Origin: Nocardioides furvisabuli
Lineage (GTDB): Bacteria; Actinomycetota; Actinomycetes; Propionibacteriales; Nocardioidaceae
Direction of reading: 5' to 3'
Assembly: GCF_021083185.1 (NCBI RefSeq)
Contig: NZ_JAIGQB010000005.1
Span: forward strand, 328,166 to 392,165
DNA length: 64,000 bases
Shown here in pieces: positions 60,681-64,000 of the stretch; position 1 is the stretch's first letter, and every line of letters starts with the position of its first letter. The notes under the pieces are model-generated. The model had not been told where the DNA came from. It worked only from the letters and a program-made list of their open reading frames with translations, and made no database searches. The translations under genes were made by a program, and so were the position numbers.

Positions 60681-61301
60681 ATGCCTAGCCCCTCGCAGGG
60701 CCGCAGCCCGTGGGCCCGCCGCTGTGCGGCGCTCGCGCTCGCCCTGCTCGTCCCCCTGTCCGCGACGGCCTGCCGGTCGACCTCGGAGCCCTCCGCGGCG
60801 CCCGAGCGGCTGAGCCGCAGCGACGCGCAGGCGAGCCTGGCCTCGCACCCGGTCGAGACGCGCACCCGGATCCGTCGCGTGCACGGACGGCTTCCCGACC
60901 GGCGTCGCAAGGCCGTACGCACCGAGGTCGGCGCGGTCGTCGACCGCTGGTGGGACGCGGCCTACCTCGGGGGCACCTACCCGCGCCGCAGCTTCCCGTC
61001 GGCCTTCCCGGGCTTCACCGACGGCGCCGAGCAGCGGGCCCGCGCCGAAAAGGCGCTGCTCACGAACCAGACCCGAGCCCCGTACGTCGACGCGGTGACG
61101 CCGCGGCGGCGCACGGTCTCCCTCGACATCCTGGCCACGCAGGGACGGGCACGCAGCGTCACCGCCCACGTCCTGCTCCGCTTCGACAGCACGGGGGAGC
61201 GACCGGCGACCACCACGGTGCGCGGACGACTGTTCCTCACCCACAAGCGCGGCGCGTGGCGCATCTTCGGCTACGACCTGGCGAAGGGAACGACTCGATG
61301 A
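60681..61301 (+). CDS. Secreted (possible lipoprotein) NTF2-like protein, unknown
   Basis: A 206-residue exported protein. The signal region (PWARRCAALALALLVPLSATAC) ends in SATAC, a weak lipobox with Cys31. The mature part is Arg-rich and has WWDAAYLGGTYPRRSFPSAF and a closing WRIFGYDL, suggesting an NTF2-like or similar alpha+beta fold. GGAG precedes ATG 60681. Its stop overlaps the LCP start (ATGA), so it probably helps the wall-linking enzyme. Confidence 0.7.
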   Translation: MPSPSQGRSPWARRCAALALALLVPLSATACRSTSEPSAAPERLSRSDAQASLASHPVETRTRIRRVHGRLPDRRRKAVRTEVGAVVDRWWDAAYLGGTYPRRSFPSAFPGFTDGAEQRARAEKALLTNQTRAPYVDAVTPRRRTVSLDILATQGRARSVTAHVLLRFDSTGERPATTTVRGRLFLTHKRGAWRIFGYDLAKGTTR

Positions 61302-62227
61302 CCTCCCCGTCGACCACGCTGCTCCGGGCCCGACGAGCCGTTCGGGCGGCGGTCCTCGTCGGCCTGCTGGCCCTCACCGCGCTGGTGGTCCCGCAGTCCT
61401 CGGTGCAGTCCTCCGAGGTCAGCCTGGTGAAGATCCGTCACGCCCAGGGGGTGGCCACCGGGGGCGCCGACGTCGTGTGGATCCTCGCCGTCGGTTCCGA
61501 CGCGCGTCCCGGTCAGGCGATGACCCGCGCCCGCGGCGACGCGCTGCAGATGGTCGGCATCAACACCCGCACCGGCGCCGCCACCGCCATCGGCGTACCC
61601 CGCGACTCGTGGGTCGTCATCCCGGGCCACGGCCGCGAGAAGATCAACTCCGCGCTCTACTTCGCCGGCCCGCGCGGCATGGCCGGGGCGATGAGCAACC
61701 TCATCGGCATCGAGCCCGACTACGTGATGGTGACGCGCTTCCCGTTCTTCGAGGACATGGTCGACGACATCGGCGGCATCACCGTCAACAACCCGCGCCG
61801 GTTCTCCGACCCCAACCTCAAGAAGGAGGGGTTCGCGAAGGGCCGGATCCACCTCGACGGCTACGGCTCGATGGCCTTCTCCCGCATCCGCTACGGCCTG
61901 GCCGGCGGCGACTTCGACCGCTCGGCCAACCAGCAGCGCACCCTGCGCGGGATCCACGCGCGGATCCGCGCGCAGGCCGACGTGCCCGGCTTCATCGAGC
62001 GCGGCGTGTTGACGGTGCTGGAGCACACCGACACCAACGCCTCGCCGGCCGAGCTGTTCGAGCTCGCCCAGGCGGTGGCCCAGGTCGTCCCGTCGAAGAT
62101 CACCACGTGCGTCGTCCGCGGCCGGATCGGCTTCGTCGGTGCGGCGAGCGTGGTGTTCCCCGACGTCGCGCAGGCCCGGCGCCTGGGGCGCGAGGCCCGC
62201 AGCGACGCGCAGCTGCGGGGCTGCTGA
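61298..62227 (+). CDS. LytR-CpsA-Psr (LCP) family cell-wall polymer ligase
   Basis: A 309-residue membrane-anchored LCP enzyme. A single N-terminal membrane helix (about 15-35) precedes ILAVGSDARPGQAMTRARGD (the conserved Asp/Arg pair), IGVPRDSWVVIPGHGREKIN and RIRYGLAGGDFDRSANQQRT. It attaches phosphoprenyl-linked polymers to peptidoglycan or arabinogalactan. It is coupled to the secreted protein gene before it. Confidence 0.92.
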   Translation: MTSPSTTLLRARRAVRAAVLVGLLALTALVVPQSSVQSSEVSLVKIRHAQGVATGGADVVWILAVGSDARPGQAMTRARGDALQMVGINTRTGAATAIGVPRDSWVVIPGHGREKINSALYFAGPRGMAGAMSNLIGIEPDYVMVTRFPFFEDMVDDIGGITVNNPRRFSDPNLKKEGFAKGRIHLDGYGSMAFSRIRYGLAGGDFDRSANQQRTLRGIHARIRAQADVPGFIERGVLTVLEHTDTNASPAELFELAQAVAQVVPSKITTCVVRGRIGFVGAASVVFPDVAQARRLGREARSDAQLRGC

Positions 62228-62242
62228 GCGGCGGGCTGCCGA

Positions 62243-63694
62243 TCAGTAGGGGTGGATCCGGCCCGCGGTGCGGGCCAGGTCGATGACCACGGCCTCGGAG
62301 TAGAGCTTGATCCGCAGGCCGATGACCTGCGAGCCGCGGAACCCGGTGTCGACCAGCTGGCGCTGGATCTCGCCCGCGCCGTTGGGGAGCTCGACCACGC
62401 CCCCGGGCGCCGGGACCTCCACGGTTTGCCCGCCGACGGTGATGGACCCGATGGCGGTCGAGATCTTCGAGCGCACCCGCTTGCCGGCCTTCCGGCGCAT
62501 CGCCGCGCGCGAGCTGACGTCACTGATGACCAGCTGGGCGGTGGGGATGGACACCGACCGGATCGCGGTGCGAGACCAGCCCTTCGCGACCCGCTTGGCC
62601 CGGGACTGGTCTCCGTTGACCTGGTAGGTGACGCCCTCGAGCAGCACCGGCACCGGGAGGAGCTGGCTGGCGTGGGGGACCCGGTAGGTCTGGGTGCGTC
62701 CCTGCGAGCCCTGGCACGGCAGCGCCTTGTGCTGGACGTTGCCGAACTTCAGGGCTCCCTGGAGGGCCTGGTAGTCCATGGCCGTGCCGCCGGAGCGGAA
62801 GACTCCGACGGGGGCGGGGCCACCCATCCGCACGCGCGCGGTGCCGAGCTCGACGAGCTGGCGCCGCTCGCCCGCGGTGACCTCGATGCGCAGGGCGGAG
62901 GCCTGCGACTGCGCGTTGTGGTCGTTGGCCCGCCCGTTCTCGTAGCCGAGGGCGATGCTGCCGAGGCCGGGGATCTGGATCGGCCCGGTGACGTCGCCCA
63001 GCACCTGGAAGACCTCGTGGGCTGCCTGCTGGGTGCCGGTGAAGACCGTGTCGGTGACCTGCTGCAGGGGCGCGAGGAGCTCCTGGAGCTCGGGCGGCAG
63101 GCTCTCCACGACCGTGTTGTCGAGCAGGCTCAGCGAGATGCTCGCGAAGGTGAAGCCCTCGTCGTGTCCGTAGCCCTGAGGGGTGTGGAAGGCGTGGGCC
63201 GTCGTGCGGAGCCCCTTGATGACGAGCTTCGGCGTGGTGAGCGGCCCGACGGTGCCGCCGATGCTGATGTCACCGATGGTGTTCGTCCCGCGCACGCCGT
63301 GCGTGGCGCCGTCGACGTACGTCTCGGTGCGGCTGGTGCTGGCCGAGACGTTGATGAGCGGGTTGTCCGGCACCGACGCGATGCTGTCCGCCTCGACGAC
63401 CTTCCCGACTGCGCGCGTGCACAGCTGCTGCGCGTGGGCGTCCTTGACGTTGAGCGCCTCCACGCTGTCGGTCACCAGCTTCACGCCGTAGACGTCACCG
63501 CGATAGCCGAAGCTGCTGGGCCGGTCGGCGCGGGCAGCCATTGCGGCACTCGCCCCGGTGGCTGCCTCGGCGGCGGTCGCGGGTGCGGTGGTGCCCGTGC
63601 CGAGGACGAGCCCGACGACGAGCCCGGCGCTGAGCCCGACGTTGAGCGCCGCGGTCGCCCGGCGGTGGATGGTGCGTCGTGCGTGGCCCCTCAT
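62243..63694 (-). CDS. Large secreted protein, unknown (choice-of-anchor P-like?)
   Basis: A 483-residue exported protein. Residues 1-42 form a long twin-arginine-like signal (GHARRTIHRRATAALNVG, hydrophobic core, ATAAEA). The mature protein begins with SFGYRGDVYGVKLVTDSVEA, recalling choice-of-anchor P beta domains, and has repeated beta segments such as TNTIGDISIGGTVGPLT and a final GSQVIGLRIKLYSEAVVIDL. One internal Cys pair and two Lys/Arg-rich areas are visible. GGGAGG precedes the ATG. It is convergent with the LCP gene. The family call is tentative. Confidence 0.6.
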   Translation of the reverse strand: MRGHARRTIHRRATAALNVGLSAGLVVGLVLGTGTTAPATAAEAATGASAAMAARADRPSSFGYRGDVYGVKLVTDSVEALNVKDAHAQQLCTRAVGKVVEADSIASVPDNPLINVSASTSRTETYVDGATHGVRGTNTIGDISIGGTVGPLTTPKLVIKGLRTTAHAFHTPQGYGHDEGFTFASISLSLLDNTVVESLPPELQELLAPLQQVTDTVFTGTQQAAHEVFQVLGDVTGPIQIPGLGSIALGYENGRANDHNAQSQASALRIEVTAGERRQLVELGTARVRMGGPAPVGVFRSGGTAMDYQALQGALKFGNVQHKALPCQGSQGRTQTYRVPHASQLLPVPVLLEGVTYQVNGDQSRAKRVAKGWSRTAIRSVSIPTAQLVISDVSSRAAMRRKAGKRVRSKISTAIGSITVGGQTVEVPAPGGVVELPNGAGEIQRQLVDTGFRGSQVIGLRIKLYSEAVVIDLARTAGRIHPY

Positions 63695-63829
63695 GGTCCC
63701 TCCCAAGGATCGGGAGCCGACGATGCGACCGCATCCCATGTGACCGGCCGGTAGCTCCTTCGCGCGATCAACGACGCAGGCACGGATGGGTGACGCCGGT
63801 CACCGGCAGTGGAATCCGGGAAACGAAGA

Positions 63830-63857
63830 GCGGCAGCACCCTGCTGGGTGCTGCCGC
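63830..63857. terminator. Strong hairpin without U-tract
   Basis: GCGGCAGCACCC and its exact complement are separated by TGCT, a 12-bp stem. It is 136 bp upstream of the secreted-protein gene and may end a gene that approaches from outside the window. No run of T follows on either side. Confidence 0.5.
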
Positions 63858-63884
63858 CGATCGGCGCCTCCGGCAGTGTGCTGG

Positions 63885-63954
63885 CTCAGGACATCGGAAT
63901 GGGGTGTCTCACGACATCGGAATAGTGATGTCTCACGACATCGGCATGGCGTCG
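63885..63954. repeat. Three direct repeats of a CTCACGACATCGGAAT-type unit
   Basis: Copies begin at 63885, 63908 and 63932 (period 23-24 bp), sharing CTCASGACATCGG followed by a variable GTG-containing part. Such arrays often mark the edge of a mobile element or a regulatory site; only the edge is visible. Confidence 0.75.
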
Positions 63955-64000
63955 TAGCAGGCTGGTGCCCCCGCTCGAGGCTGCGAGGTGTCGAAACGTC

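Larger units (their letters stand above)
63695..64000. other. Terminal non-coding stretch
   Basis: No gene is supported in these 306 bases. They hold the leader of the secreted-protein gene, a 28-nt hairpin, and three short direct repeats. The next gene is outside the window. Confidence 0.6.

Overview
The window is a continuous piece of chromosome from a high-GC Gram-positive actinobacterium. Evidence is GC-rich third codon positions, frequent GTG starts, stop/start overlaps of the GTGA and ATGA type, and marker genes: sigR-rsrA, whiB1, pdtaS, the 24-residue ribosomal protein bL37, a fused 2-oxoglutarate decarboxylase/dehydrogenase (kgd) and nickel superoxide dismutase. Gene content and style fit the Nocardioidaceae (Nocardioides-like); this assignment is an inference. 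I see no rRNA, tRNA, CRISPR array, prophage or complete insertion sequence.

Layout. 0-9 kb: mixed genes, including an AraC/DinB regulator, a fatty-acid desaturase, an Asp/Glu racemase and an ACC deaminase (acdS) coupled to its GntR regulator; a perfect 14-bp palindrome sits on the gntR start and a long stem-loop lies in the divergent spacer towards a luciferase-like monooxygenase. 9-18 kb: a phenylacetate catabolic island, paaZ divergent from paaABCDE-paaI, then a convergent TetR regulator and paaK. 18-21 kb: an SNF2-type helicase, a DUF5709 protein and a secreted CHRD protein, separated by two perfect palindromes. 21-27 kb: a five-gene lipid/acyl-CoA operon (acyl-CoA dehydrogenase, SDR, phosphotransferase, phosphatase, SDR) divergent from a TetR gene whose start codon is inside a 29-bp palindrome. 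27-34 kb: secreted and housekeeping genes (metalloprotease-like, nucleotidyltransferase, DUF445, PLD-like, FKBP, CBS, hisN).

34-50 kb is a conserved actinobacterial core block: rsgA-aroA, SRAP protein, sigR-rsrA-bL37, pdtaS, whiB1. It also holds two unusual sigma systems: an ECF sigma fused to its own zinc-finger and a membrane/extracellular region (36.7-38.5 kb), and an ECF sigma coupled to a membrane protein with an extracellular DxDxDG domain (42.9-44.8 kb). sigR is preceded by a textbook SigR-type promoter (GGGAAT-N18-GTT), predicting autoregulation. 50-53 kb: a SigF/B-type sigma with its kinase-like anti-sigma, a GNAT pseudogene, an array of four hairpin repeats and the sodN/sodX pair. 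53-64 kb: malic enzyme, an MDR/SDR redox pair, an F420-dependent-type oxidoreductase, kgd, a secreted protein with a LytR-CpsA-Psr enzyme, a large secreted protein of unknown function, and a short triplicated repeat at the edge.

Functionally the window joins aromatic and acyl-CoA catabolism feeding the TCA cycle (paa, acyl-CoA operon, kgd, malic enzyme) with redox and envelope stress control (sigR-rsrA, whiB1, sodN, SigF-type module, two membrane-linked sigma systems). Starts were chosen from ribosome-binding sites, overlaps and family length; many are GTG.
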